Assembly (NCBI GenBank): GCA_023807065.1
Contig: JAJJLU010000346.1
Span: 1-64,000 of the forward strand
Direction: 5' to 3'
From: Isotricha intestinalis
Lineage: Eukaryota > Ciliophora > Litostomatea > Vestibuliferida > Isotrichidae
DNA length: 64,000 bases
The position numbers and the translations under genes are program-made. The notes below the pieces were generated by a model. The model saw nothing but the letters and a program-made list of their open reading frames with translations. It did not search any database and had not been told where the DNA came from. Below are positions 18,552 through 29,875 of this stretch, piece by piece (position 1 is the stretch's first letter; the number at the start of each line of letters is the position of its first letter).

Positions 18552-18859
18552 TTTGTTTAAAATATAATTTCAATTTTTTTAATATATTAAAAAACTATCA
18601 CCATTAATATTGAAATTTCTTAAAATTTAAAAAAATTAAAATGTTTAGAATGGCTCTTAAGAATAAATTAAATGAAAGTAATTAAAAAAATTATTTTGGT
18701 TTCATTAAAAAAATAAAAAAATTTGTTTTAATTATATAAAGAGAATATAGCAGTATATATAAGTCATAATTAATGAGAAAATAAAACAAAAAGAAAATAA
18801 TTATTAAAAAATTATAATAATATTAAAAATCATGAAATAATAAATAGATATCTATAAAA
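18552..18859. promoter_or_regulatory. Shared upstream region of two divergent secretory-type genes
   Basis: These 308 bp separate the start codons of the divergently transcribed protease-like gene and the CAP gene, so they must contain both promoters if both are expressed. The sequence is almost pure A+T. I see no specific motif I could name. The assignment rests only on gene orientation. Confidence 0.35.
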
Positions 18860-19435
18860 ATGTCTAAATTCTCAAAAATAATAATATCAATAGTGACAGT
18901 ATGTACTATCTTTATAATAACATATATTAATGACAAAAGGATGAAAGAAAATATAAATTTAAGAGGATTGGCAACAGTAGATGGAAGTAAAGGTTTAGAA
19001 ATTCATAACAAATATAGGAAAATGCATCATGTTGGACCATTAAAACTAAATAAAGATTTATCTACAATTGCTCAAAAATATGCAGAACATTTAGCAGCAA
19101 AAAATATATTTGAACATTCACATGGAAAATATAATGGAAAATCAATGGGTGAAAATTTATATTATTCTTGGCATTCTAATGTAGCTAAATGTGATGATTC
19201 TTCAATTGTTGATGCTACTAAAAGTTGGTATAATGAAGTTTTAAAATATGATTTTAATAAAGCTAAATTCACGAAAGGTACAGGACATTTTACTCAGATT
19301 GTTTGGAAAAATACTAAGCAAGTTGGATTTGGAGTTGCTAGTTCTAAAGATAAAAAGAAATGTTATGTTGTTGCTAATTATTTCCCTGCTGGAAATGTTA
19401 TTGGAAGTTTTAAACAAAATGTTTTAAAAAAATAA
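18860..19435 (+). CDS. Secreted or membrane-anchored CAP/SCP-domain protein
   Basis: A 191-aa member of the CAP superfamily (PR-1/GAPR-1-like). An uncleaved or cleaved N-terminal hydrophobic segment (residues 6-22) should take it into the secretory pathway. The CAP core starts at LEIHNKYRKMH and has the four cavity residues: His86 in EHSHG, Glu98 in GENL, Glu126 in WYNE and His143 in GHFTQIVW. The CAP2 signature YVVANYFPAGN closes the domain. CAP proteins bind sterols, lipids or metal ions and are often secreted. In a ciliate the target is unknown. The gene is intact, intronless and divergent from the protease-like gene. Confidence 0.92.
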   Translation: MSKFSKIIISIVTVCTIFIITYINDKRMKENINLRGLATVDGSKGLEIHNKYRKMHHVGPLKLNKDLSTIAQKYAEHLAAKNIFEHSHGKYNGKSMGENLYYSWHSNVAKCDDSSIVDATKSWYNEVLKYDFNKAKFTKGTGHFTQIVWKNTKQVGFGVASSKDKKKCYVVANYFPAGNVIGSFKQNVLKK

Positions 19436-19588
19436 AAGTTAAAATTTTTTAACTTTTATTCGTTTCTTCATTAATCATTTTAATTATCAATGAATTATAA
19501 CTTACAACTTTATTCTTTAAAAATAATATTCCGAAATATATAATTTAATTTAAGATATAATTAATATTTTTTTAAATTCATTTCTAAT

Positions 19589-22500
19589 TTATAAAGTGGA
19601 TTTATGATATAATTCATAAAAAACACCTTTTTTCTTTTCCAATAAATTTTTAGGAGTATCAAAATCGACTATTTCTCCATTATCCAAAGCAAGAATTTTA
19701 TCATAATTTAAAATAGTTTTAATTCTATGAGCAATGGTTATAACAGTACTTTCATTCAATATTTCATTAATTGCTTTTTGAATAATTTCTTCTGTTTTAT
19801 AATCAATACTAGCAGTAGCTTCGTCCATAATTATAATTCGACTTTTTCTTAAAATTGCCCTTGTAATACAAATTAATTGTTTTTCTCCAACACTTAAGTT
19901 ACTTCCTCCTTCTGAAATTTCTTGTAATAATCCTTCTGGATCTCTATCAACAATATAATCAAAACCTATTGATTTCATTACTTTTAATATATTCTCATTT
20001 GAACTTAAATTTAAAGGGTCTATATTATATCTTAATGTACCTTCCATTAATGATGGATCTTGTGGTATTATAGTTAAATTTCTTCTTAATTTGTTTAAAC
20101 CTATTTTACTTATATCTATATCATCTATTAAAATTTTTCCTGATGTTGCTTCTAATATTCTAAATAAACATAATGTCACTGTACTTTTACCACTTCCTGT
20201 TCTTCCTACAACACCTATTTTTTCATTTGGATTTATTAAGAAATTTAGATTTTTTAAAACTATTTCAGTATCTTCTCTATATTTTACAGAAAAATTTTCA
20301 AATTGAATTTTACCTTTAGAAGGCCAAGAACCTAAAGAATTTGAATAATCATTTTCTTTGGGACTTTCTTTTGGACATTCAGTGAAATGCATACATCTTT
20401 CAAAATCAACCATAGAATTTTGAAAGAATTTTAAAGTATGAAGTCCTCTGAAAATACTACCATGAATTGTTTCATAATAAGATAAAATTAATCCAATTTC
20501 AGATGCTGAAAATTTATCTTTAAAAATAAGAGAAAAAAGAATCAAAAAAGTAGCTAAAGTAATACTTAAAGAATCAAGGAATAAATCATGTAAATTATTA
20601 GTTCCATTTAATATTATTCTTACTTTAAAATGTTCATCAATGCTTTTATAAAATCTATCTAAATAACTTTTTTCAGCATTGAATGCTCTAATAACAATAG
20701 AACCAGGAATAGCTTCATTAGTTAAATTTAAAATAGGAGAACGAACAATACCTTCAATTCTATAAAGTTCTCTAGAACATTTAATATTAAAAAGAGCCCA
20801 ACGATAACCAATATAAATTAATATAGGAGCTAATATAAGTACATAAGGTTCAAAAAATGCACAAATAACTAAAGAAGAAAAGAAATCTATGATTGAGGCA
20901 AACATATTATTCATTTGATTAACTGCATTATTATCTATGCTTTCAATATCTTTTGATAATCTATTGAAAATCTGTCCTTTTGGTGTTGTTTCATGAAAAG
21001 TAGGAACTGGAGCTCCAATTAAACTATCTATCATTAAAGTATGAATTTTCCTTGACTCAACAATTGATGCATTTGTACTTATTCTTAATAAGCAATAATT
21101 AAATAAACAAGAGCCTAAACATAATAATGAATACATTAAGAAAAATTTATTATTTTTAGTTTTTGACTGATGAGTCGACCAAAAACCTAAAAATATATCA
21201 CTTGATGCTTTGAATATTGCCATTGATATTTGAAATGTTATTATTGTTAAAGGTATACGTACTCCACCCATATTTTTCACAAATGATTTAAATACTATAA
21301 ATTTAATCCTTTCTTTTTCCATTTTTTCATCTTTTGTTATTCTTTTTATGACTCCTGTGTTAAGTGAATCTTTATCATTTTTATCATCATTATTATTTAA
21401 AAATTCTTCCCTTTTTTCATCTGAGTTTTTCCTTTTTTTTTCTTCTGTTTTTTGCATTTTTTCATAAAATTCAAGAAAGAAATTTTGACCTTTTATTTCA
21501 TTATAACTTCCAACCCATTTAATTTCACCTTTACTCATATAAATAATTCTATCAGCAAATGAAATATATTGTAAAGCATGAGTAGCAAGAATTCTTGTTT
21601 TTTCTTTTAGATGTCCTAAAATACAATTTTTCATAACTTTCATTCCAACATTTGCATCTAAAGCAGAAATAGGATCATCAAATATAAAGATATCATTATC
21701 TGAATATAATGCTCTTGCCAAAGCAATTCTTGCTTTTTGACCTCCTGATAAATTAACTCCTTTTTCTCCTATTTCAGTTAAATCTCCTCCTTCTAAAATT
21801 TCTAAATCTGGTCTTAAACAAGATAGTTCTATAACTTTATTATATTTTTCTTCAATAAATGAATTATTAAATATAATATTATTTTTGACTGTTGCATTAC
21901 ATATCCATGGTACTTGAGATACATATGAAACACTTCCATTTAAATAAATTTTTGTTTTTGGATTTAATGGTATTAAATTATTTAATATACTTTGAAGAAG
22001 AGATGATTTTCCTGAACCTACTTCTCCTATTATACATATAAATTCTCCATTTTTTATTTCAAAATTTATGTTTTTTAATATTGGATTTAAAGGATTTATT
22101 ACTTTTTTAGATGAATCATCATTTTCAGTAAGGTAAGTTTGATATAATGAATTTATTTGAGATATCATTGAATAATTATTTGATTTATTATTTACATCAT
22201 TTTTATTTTTTGAATCAGAATCTAATAATTCAATTTCTTTAGGAATTAAACTTGTAATTTTATTACTTTTATTCTTTTTTTTTTCTTTTTTTCTTTTTTT
22301 TTCCTCTTCTTCTTTTTCCTTTTGTTGTTTTTCACTTATTGGAGGAATTCCCCAACTAAAGCTTCCATTTTCAATTTTAATTCTAATATCATTCTTTTTA
22401 ATATTTTCATCATTTTTAATCACATTGGCTTCATTAACTTCATCTTGTTTTAAATAATTTTCTATTCTACCCATTGAAATAGTAGTTTCATAAAAATTAG

Positions 22501-23674
22501 TCATTATTTCAGGAAAAAATCTTAAAGGCCATTGTAATCTATTAAATAAACCTAATGCAGTAAATATATCTTCTATTTTAAATACTCCTTTAATATATTG
22601 AAATAAACCAATGCTAACTACAGATGTTATTACTGGACCTGCCCATTGAATTGTATTATTTAAATTACTTAATCTAAATTTTTTAAGTAAATTAGCTATT
22701 TCATCTTCTCTTGCTAAATTAATCTTATTTTTAAATTCATCTTCCCACGAATATAATTTTAAAATTTTAATATTATTAAAGGTTTCTGTTGTTACTTTCA
22801 TTCTCTTATCTTTTAATTTCACATGAACCTTGATTAAAGCTTTTATTTTCTTTTGAAAAGATAAATTACCATAAATAAATAAAATTAAAATTATTAATCC
22901 ACAGAAAAATACTCCACCTAAAATTTGATACAACATAACACAATAAATAATAACTTGAATAGGCATACAAAATATATCTGGAGAACACCACATTAAAAAT
23001 GTTAATTTTTGAGAATCACTTTGAATAAAATTTATAACTTGTCCAGTATCAACTCTTTCTTTCATTGAAGAAGGACTAATTTTAAGTAATTTTTCAAAAA
23101 TTAAACTTTGAAATTGAGCAGTTACTTTATAACCAAGTAAACATTGATATTCTGTTGTTTTTCTCCATAATAATACATGAACAATTCTAAAAAAGATTAA
23201 TAAAAATCCTATTTGATATTGAGAAAAAAGAGAATAAAAACCTTTTTTTTCTGTTGTTTCTTTTGAAAATCTAGACATAAATTCTCTAAAAAGAGAAAGT
23301 CTTATTGCTTCCATTATAGATCTAAAAAATACACTGACCATAACATAAACTAGTAAAATTTTATTAGCTACAAAAGCTGCTCTTATTAATGGATGAAATT
23401 TTTTATTTTTATAATTTTTAATAAACCATATTTCTTTTAAATCGTTTATAAAATTTTTACTTTGCAATTTTTCAGGAAGACTTCCTAAATATTCAGGTTT
23501 AAGAGAAAGTAAATTTGATAATTTTATAATATTAAAAGCCCAAATGACTAATAATCGTTTTATTGGACCGGAACTTGTATATGGATCTTGTTTATTAAGT
23601 CTACTATATTTTTTTAATACTTCATTTTCATTTATATTTTTTAAAGGAAAATCGGATAATAAAGACTCTTTCAT
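19589..23674 (-). CDS. ABC transporter, subfamily C (MRP-type, full transporter)
   Basis: A 1361-aa full transporter in the order TMD1-NBD1-TMD2-NBD2, lacking the extra TMD0 of long MRPs. NBD1 has Walker A GEVGSGKSS at about residue 553, signature LSGGQKAR at about 643 and Walker B ending FDDP, so Asp replaces the catalytic Glu. NBD2 has Walker A GRTGSGKST at about 1158, signature LSVGEKQ and MDEATASID with the catalytic Glu intact. A degenerate first site paired with an active second site is the normal ABCC arrangement. TMD2 contains the ABCC-typical TPKGQIFNRLSKDIESID. A Lys/Glu-rich linker of about 80 residues precedes NBD1. Likely substrates are organic anions or glutathione conjugates. 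It is intact and intronless. Confidence 0.95.
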   Translation of the reverse strand: MKESLLSDFPLKNINENEVLKKYSRLNKQDPYTSSGPIKRLLVIWAFNIIKLSNLLSLKPEYLGSLPEKLQSKNFINDLKEIWFIKNYKNKKFHPLIRAAFVANKILLVYVMVSVFFRSIMEAIRLSLFREFMSRFSKETTEKKGFYSLFSQYQIGFLLIFFRIVHVLLWRKTTEYQCLLGYKVTAQFQSLIFEKLLKISPSSMKERVDTGQVINFIQSDSQKLTFLMWCSPDIFCMPIQVIIYCVMLYQILGGVFFCGLIILILFIYGNLSFQKKIKALIKVHVKLKDKRMKVTTETFNNIKILKLYSWEDEFKNKINLAREDEIANLLKKFRLSNLNNTIQWAGPVITSVVSIGLFQYIKGVFKIEDIFTALGLFNRLQWPLRFFPEIMTNFYETTISMGRIENYLKQDEVNEANVIKNDENIKKNDIRIKIENGSFSWGIPPISEKQQKEKEEEEKKRKKEKKKNKSNKITSLIPKEIELLDSDSKNKNDVNNKSNNYSMISQINSLYQTYLTENDDSSKKVINPLNPILKNINFEIKNGEFICIIGEVGSGKSSLLQSILNNLIPLNPKTKIYLNGSVSYVSQVPWICNATVKNNIIFNNSFIEEKYNKVIELSCLRPDLEILEGGDLTEIGEKGVNLSGGQKARIALARALYSDNDIFIFDDPISALDANVGMKVMKNCILGHLKEKTRILATHALQYISFADRIIYMSKGEIKWVGSYNEIKGQNFFLEFYEKMQKTEEKKRKNSDEKREEFLNNNDDKNDKDSLNTGVIKRITKDEKMEKERIKFIVFKSFVKNMGGVRIPLTIITFQISMAIFKASSDIFLGFWSTHQSKTKNNKFFLMYSLLCLGSCLFNYCLLRISTNASIVESRKIHTLMIDSLIGAPVPTFHETTPKGQIFNRLSKDIESIDNNAVNQMNNMFASIIDFFSSLVICAFFEPYVLILAPILIYIGYRWALFNIKCSRELYRIEGIVRSPILNLTNEAIPGSIVIRAFNAEKSYLDRFYKSIDEHFKVRIILNGTNNLHDLFLDSLSITLATFLILFSLIFKDKFSASEIGLILSYYETIHGSIFRGLHTLKFFQNSMVDFERCMHFTECPKESPKENDYSNSLGSWPSKGKIQFENFSVKYREDTEIVLKNLNFLINPNEKIGVVGRTGSGKSTVTLCLFRILEATSGKILIDDIDISKIGLNKLRRNLTIIPQDPSLMEGTLRYNIDPLNLSSNENILKVMKSIGFDYIVDRDPEGLLQEISEGGSNLSVGEKQLICITRAILRKSRIIIMDEATASIDYKTEEIIQKAINEILNESTVITIAHRIKTILNYDKILALDNGEIVDFDTPKNLLEKKKGVFYELYHKSTL

Positions 23675-23843
23675 TTATATATATATATTAAATAAATACA
23701 TATAAAAAAAGAATATAAAAATAAAAAGTAAAAGAAAAAAAATAATATAAAAATATGAACAAATAATGAATAAAAATAAAATAAAAATGTATTAAAATAA
23801 AAAAATAAAAAAAATAATAAATCAAAAAAGAAAGAAAAAATAA

Positions 23844-24595
23844 GATTGGGAGTGTGATATTTGAAGAGATTAGGAGTGTGATATTTAATAGATTAAGAAA
23901 AAATATATTTTTTTTAATTCATTTATCTCAATCAAATGTAAATATTATTTATTATTGGTTGGTCAGGTTGTAATGAAGTAAATTCAATATAAAGATAATA
24001 TTGAATTGGCAATCAATATAGAGGCATATAACATTCATAGTATAAAAGAAAAAATAATAGGATAGAATAAAATTCCAGAAGAGTATGTGATGGTGCACGG
24101 TAAAACTTATAAAGTAGATATTTAATTAATAATATTAAGTCTATAAAATATCTCAATGTAAAATTAAAGAGAGCTTTGAAAGAATAAATGACGATAACAT
24201 TGTTATAGAAAGTGTAACTAGAAATTAATTTAAAAGATATATAATATATAAATTAGGAAATGATTATAATTATTTAATAAATAGAGGAATTTTTGAGATT
24301 ACAAGAACAAGAAGAGTATTTGGAATTAAGGAAGAAAAAAGTTATATTTGTTTTTTTATAATAAAAGGATTCGATAAAGTATATTTTGAATATAAAAGGA
24401 AGTTTTTTATTTAGAAATCACTTTCCAATGAGATAAGAAAAAAAAAAGATGAAATGATTCAGTTGATAGAGAAGAAGATTTTGGTGTATGGCTTCACTAT
24501 TGGAAAAAGAATACTGAAGAGAAGAAAGAAAAATTAATTGAAAAATGTGGGATTGAAAACTTGATGAGTTTAAAAAAACAATTGAACTCCCAATC
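23844..24595 (+). mobile_element. Small element bounded by telomere-like inverted repeats, with a broken ORF
   Basis: GATTGGGAGT at 23844-23853 is the exact reverse complement of ACTCCCAATC at 24586-24595. Next to the left copy is a diverged direct duplication of about 24 bp (GATTRGGAGTGTGATATTT, twice). Between the ends the DNA is visibly less A+T-rich than its neighbours and uses codons rare here (GTG, AGG, AAG, CAC). The plus strand from about 23980 to 24560 reads as a protein-like frame (pieces IPEEYVMVHGKTYKVDI and FEITRTRRVFGIKEEKSYI) broken by several TAA/TAG codons and at least one frameshift. I recognise no family. It could be a decayed transposon, a retained internally eliminated sequence, or a scar of chromosome joining. 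Confidence 0.5.
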
Positions 24596-24599
24596 CCCC
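24589..24599. repeat. Interstitial telomere-like sequence
   Basis: CCCAATCCCCC matches the telomere register CCCCAATCCCC at the chromosome end except for its first base and one extra C. In DNA where C is about one base in ten, a chance match of this kind is improbable. The C-rich strand runs rightwards, the orientation of a left chromosome end facing the BRWD gene. The partner G-rich copy at 23844 faces the other way. Confidence 0.6.
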
Positions 24600-25116
24600 A
24601 AAATATTGCAATTTATATCTTTTAGATTTTAATCATTTTATTTTTTTAATTTATTTATTTCTTTATTTTTTAATTTATTTCCCCATTTTTTATTATTACA
24701 TTTTATTCTTTTTTATTTAAATTTGATTTTTTATTATTATTTTATTTTTAAGAATTAATTAAACAAATATTAATTATTAATTAAAATCCAAAAAATTAAT
24801 CTTATAATATTAATTAATTCCAAGGATGCATATATAAATAACAGAGTAATTTCTATGATTGAATTTTTTCAGTTAATCATTATCTTCATTAAAAAAATTT
24901 AAAAGATAATAATTTCCTTTAAAAAAATCTATCTTTCTCAAATTCATCTTTAAAACCAATTTTTTATTTATTGTTAAAAATCTCTCAACAAATCTTTCTA
25001 AAAATATTTCTTTCTTAGATTAAACTTATTTTTCCTTTAAAATTCTAATTCTACTAATTTTTTAAAATTTGCCATATTTTCCCTTTAAAGACCATATAAA
25101 ACAAAAAAAATATAAA
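24600..25116. other. 5' flank of the BRWD-like gene
   Basis: These 517 bp of A+T-rich DNA separate the telomere-like element from the BRWD-like start codon. Besides the expected promoter and leader, no gene or structured RNA is visible. An in-frame TTG at 25069 precedes the first ATG, but I treat it as leader. Confidence 0.5.
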
Positions 25117-28100
25117 ATGATAAATAATAATCCACAAAACTTTGAAGGAGATATCAATTATTTGATAATTGAATATTTAAAAAATCAAAAATTTAAGTCA
25201 AATTCTGAAAAAGAAGAAATTATTACAAAAGTATATTTCCTTTTTTTTAAATTTTTAAATTTTAGCTTGTAGGCAATTTATCTTATGGTAATTATTCAGA
25301 TTTATCCTTAAACTTATTAAATTGTTCTTATGAAAAAAGAAAAGAACTTTTCTCAAATCTTAAATCCAAAAATTTAAATCAAATTGTTTCTGATTTTTTA
25401 AATTTTAATTCTGATTCATTAATTAAAAAAAATGTCCCAAATGAAGAAATCAAGGCGGAAAAAATTTGTTCTTTTGAAATGATAAGAAAGAAAAAAGAAG
25501 TAAAAAAAAAGATATATGAAAAGAAAAATATTTCAAAATATAATCATATGAAAACTTTATTAGGTCATATACAAATAATGGAAAATTTAAATATAGTTCC
25601 TATTCCAATTTTTTGTTTATGTTTTAGTGAAGATGATTCAATGATTTTCACAGGAGATAATAACGGAGTAATTAAAATATGGAGTACAAGAACAGGAGCA
25701 TTAATTGATGTTTTTAAAAATCATGATAAACCTATTAATGAATTATTTTGTTATTATGATTATTTAATTTCTTGTTCTGATGATCAAAATGTTATTATTT
25801 GGAATACTAAAACATTAAGAATAGAAAAAACATATACTTTTAATGAAAGTATTGTTAGATTAGTTGGTTTTGAATATAAATATTTAACTAAAATAAAACA
25901 TTTAATAATAGTTATTTCGATTAGTGGAAAAATTTATTATTTAAGTTTAGATGATTTAAATGATGATGATAATGATATTTTCCCTGGAAAATTTAACTTA
26001 GATAAAAATATTTTTGAAAAAAAAAATTTTAAGAAACATAAACAAATACAACAAAGTAGTGTTGCAGTTAGTAATAAAAGTGAAATTTTAGTATGTGGAT
26101 ATAATGATGGATTAATATGTGTTTGGGATATAAAAAGAATTTTTGATGATACAATAAAGAATAAAAAATTTATTTTAGATTTTTCAAGTTATGTGCTTTT
26201 CTTAGAATATGTACATAATTCATTAGTTCAATTTTCAGAATTTTGTACATCTGGAAAATACTTTATCACTGCTTCTGTTGATGGGTCAGTTAATGTATGG
26301 ATTGTAAAAGAACATATTATTAATTCAATAAGAAATAATATTTATATTTTAGAATTCCCTATTTATTGTATTCAAACTATAACAGAAAGTGAAGATAGAG
26401 TAAGAAGCTCTGTAAATGTTGCAATGTGGACTAAAAAAAATAATTATGTTATAATTATTATTTCTTCAAAACCAAGAAAAAAACATATTAATGATAATCA
26501 AAATAACTTATCGCATATTAATAATAATAATAATCAAAATAATAACAATAACAATAATCAAGAAAATAATCCAAAGAGAAGTTCTTCTTTAATTGTTTAT
26601 TCTTTGTCTTTAAATAGAATAATAAAAAAATATAATGAATTAAATGGTTTTCATTGTCATGATGAATGTTTTGTTTTAGAAAGTCATCCAATAAATGAAG
26701 AAATTATTTTAACTATATCTGGAACAAATCATATAGTTTTATTTAATTTTTTAACAGGAGAAATAATAAAAGAATTTACAGAAAATAATTTTTTCTTTTC
26801 TAATATTTCTCAGACAATAATTGCATCAGAAGGTAAATTTTCATCAAAAGGAGATTATTTTGTAATTTCAACTTTTCTTGGTTTTATCTCCATTTATTCT
26901 ATTTATTCAAGAAATTCATATTTAACAACTTATATGAATCAATTTATGACTTCAGAATTTAATTCAGAATCAGTGATAATGAGAGACCCTCTTTCAACTA
27001 CTTTTGCTAAATATGTAAATATGTATAATTTACCTTATATTATAGAACAACCTTATAGTGAATTTAAATTAAAACAAATTGATTTATATAGAAATACTTT
27101 AAGAAATAAATATAATATCACTGATAGAGATATTGAAGATAAATATATGAAAAATAATTATAGGAATTATGAATATTTCTTTGAAGAAAGATTACTAGAA
27201 TGTTCTAAAGAAGAAGAAGCATTTAAACAAGCTGAAAAAGATAATATGAATTATAGATTATCTAATGAAAATGATAATGAAAGAGAAGAAGGACAAGAAA
27301 ATGAAGATGAATCATCTAATGATGATAATTATAACAATAATGAAAATGTATCTAATAATAGCGAAGAATATCAAAATGATGAGTTTTTAAGTGAAGAGGA
27401 GAAAATGGTAATTGAAAGTGAAGAAATTGAAGAAAATATAAGAAGAAATAATAATAATGTAAATTATAGTTTAAGAGACAGACATAATTCACCAAATGAA
27501 AATAGATCAACAAATAATGGTTATTATAGTTTAAGAAGCTCTAACACAAATCAAAGAAATAATAATAACAATAATACTAATTCAAACAATAACATTTACA
27601 TTCATACTAGATCTCATGATCAACAAAGAAATAATAATTCAACAAGAAGAAATCATATAAGAATTCGTAATAGATTAAGATTAAGAAGAAATAATCAAAA
27701 TAATAATAACAATTCAAATTTAAATAACGAAAACAATAATTTAAATACTAATAATAATTTAAACAATACAATAGAAGAAATTAATTCAGATGTAGAATAT
27801 AAAATGGCAATTGAGGAATTCAATCATAGAAAAAAGAGAAATATTAAAATAGATGATGAAGAAGAAGAAGATATAAAAGTAAAAGACATTGAAGAAGAAG
27901 ATGAAATATCAGATTTAAGTAAAGAGAAAGTAATTGAAGAACTTCTTAGTAAAGCAGTTGAAGATACAGAACATGAATGTTTCTTATGTAAATTTAATTC
28001 TAAAAAAACATTAGGACCATTCTATCTTGATGATTCTAAAGGCATTAAAATTTCTTTTGAAAAAAATTCAAACTTTGAAAAAGAAGTTTATTTTGATTTT

Positions 28101-29672
28101 AATTGCATTTTCTATCATAATGATTTTATTTTATTAGATAAACACACGAAAAAATTTGATATAATAAAAACAATAATTAATATAATAAAACAAGAAAAGA
28201 TTTGTTTTAGATGTGGAAATCAATTTGCAACTAAAAAATGTTCGAATAAAAATTGTGAAAAATATTTTCATGGTAATTATTGTTTGCAAAAATTATGTGT
28301 TGAAGCACAAGAAAATATATCTCAATGTTTAGAATGTTATAAAGAATATTTTGAAATTGAATTAAATAATGATTCTAATCAAAAGCCTTTTGGAGGAGTT
28401 GATATGAATTTAATACCTAAAAATTTTTTTTTAGAAGAAAAAATATTTCCTTCAATTTATTTCCCTCAAAAAGCAGAAGAAGTATATTTTATTTATCAAG
28501 GTTATGAAGCTTTTTTACAAAAATATTATCCTTTTATTATTTATGAATTAAAAGGAAAAATTTTCTTTTGGGAAAATTCTTTTAATGTTAATTATCCTAT
28601 TCTTTGTAAAATTATTAATATTTCTTATGAATTTGAAAATCCAAAAACAATTTCTTTTGTTAAAATATTCTTTGGGAATAAACATCTTTTAAATAATACT
28701 AAAATTCTAATAAGAATTCAATTATATAATATTGAAGAAGACAAAGAATTTGAAATTATATTCTTTGAAAATGATTTACCTGATTTTCTTATTAGAAAAA
28801 ATATTTATGAAAAAACTAAAAAATATTACGAAGAAGTAATTTCTAAAAATAAAAATATGGAAGTACAAATTTATTTAGGAACAGAAAAATATCAAGCAAA
28901 AATAATATCTGATATGCCACAAGAAAATAATATTAATTTTCTAAATTCAAAATATAATAATTTAAAAATTAAATACATTAATGAAGAAGATTTTGAAGGA
29001 AATGAAGAAGAAACTCAAATTAGTTTTTGGGATATTTACTTAAAAGATACTATTAAAATAGGAGAAATATGGGAAAAAATTCAAAATAAATTATTAAGTC
29101 ATTTATCAAGTATAATGGAAAAAAATAAAAATGATTTAAGTTTATTTTTTAATTTAGTAGATGAGACAAAAGATGGTGCTTTGAATTATTATAATATTGT
29201 TCCTGTTCCAATGTATTTAAATTTAATTAAAGAAAGATTAAAAAATAAATATTATCTAACACAAGAAAGTTTTAAATTTGATGTTAATTTAATTTTATCT
29301 AATTCAAAATTATATAATGAGAATACATCTACTATTGTTAAAAACTCTCAAATTTTAGTTAATAAATTAAATGAAATTTTAGATATGATAAATAAAACAT
29401 TTGAAAGTAATTTAAATTCAAATAAAAATTTAACTGATTCTGCTTTAAAAATATTAACAAAAAAAAGAAAACGATTAGAAAAAGATTTAGGATTTAATTT
29501 TGAAGATGAAGATGATTATCTTTTTGGAAATAATAATCAAAGAAATTTAAGACAAAGAAAAAATATAAAAACAAATTCTGATTCTTATATTGAAAATGAT
29601 GAAATGTCTCATGTTAAAACCACAGCAAGCAAAGGAAAAAGATCTATAAAAAATAAAAAAAAACATAAATAA
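25117..29672 (+). CDS. BRWD/PHIP-like WD40 - extended PHD - bromodomain protein
   Basis: Two exons, 25117-25230 and 25266-29672, are joined across a 35-nt intron (GTATAT...TTTTAG). They give a 1506-aa protein, and splicing keeps the frame exactly. WD40 repeats fill about residues 130-560 (for example GDNNGVIKIWSTRTG and SCSDDQNVIIWN). A long acidic Asn/Arg-rich linker follows. At about 940-1060 a Cys/His cluster (HECFLCKF, then CFRCGNQFATKKC and CEKYFHGNYC) fits an extended PHD finger. A BRWD-type segment with EVYFIYQGYEAFL comes next, and a bromodomain at about 1306-1410 ends with NSKLYNENTS. It should read acetylated or methylated histones in the nucleus. Animal BRWD/PHIP has WD40 and bromodomains but not this PHD insert, so the architecture is unusual. 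Confidence 0.88.
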
Positions 29673-29875
29673 AATATCTCTCTTTAATTCTAGATTTTAT
29701 AAAATTATATAATAATAATATTCTAAATAATTATTATAAAATTTATTCTTTTAATTGAAACTAAAAATTTAAAATAAATATAACATAATGCCTAATTATA
29801 AATTAAATATATATATTTTCAGTTCAATTTATTTTTGTTAAATTTTTTACTTTGAAAGCTTTTTTTAAATAAAAG

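Noticed and set aside
26515..27770. AAT/AAC-rich runs as microsatellite repeats
   Set aside because: They are in-frame Asn-rich linkers of the BRWD-like protein and similar runs recur in several other proteins here.
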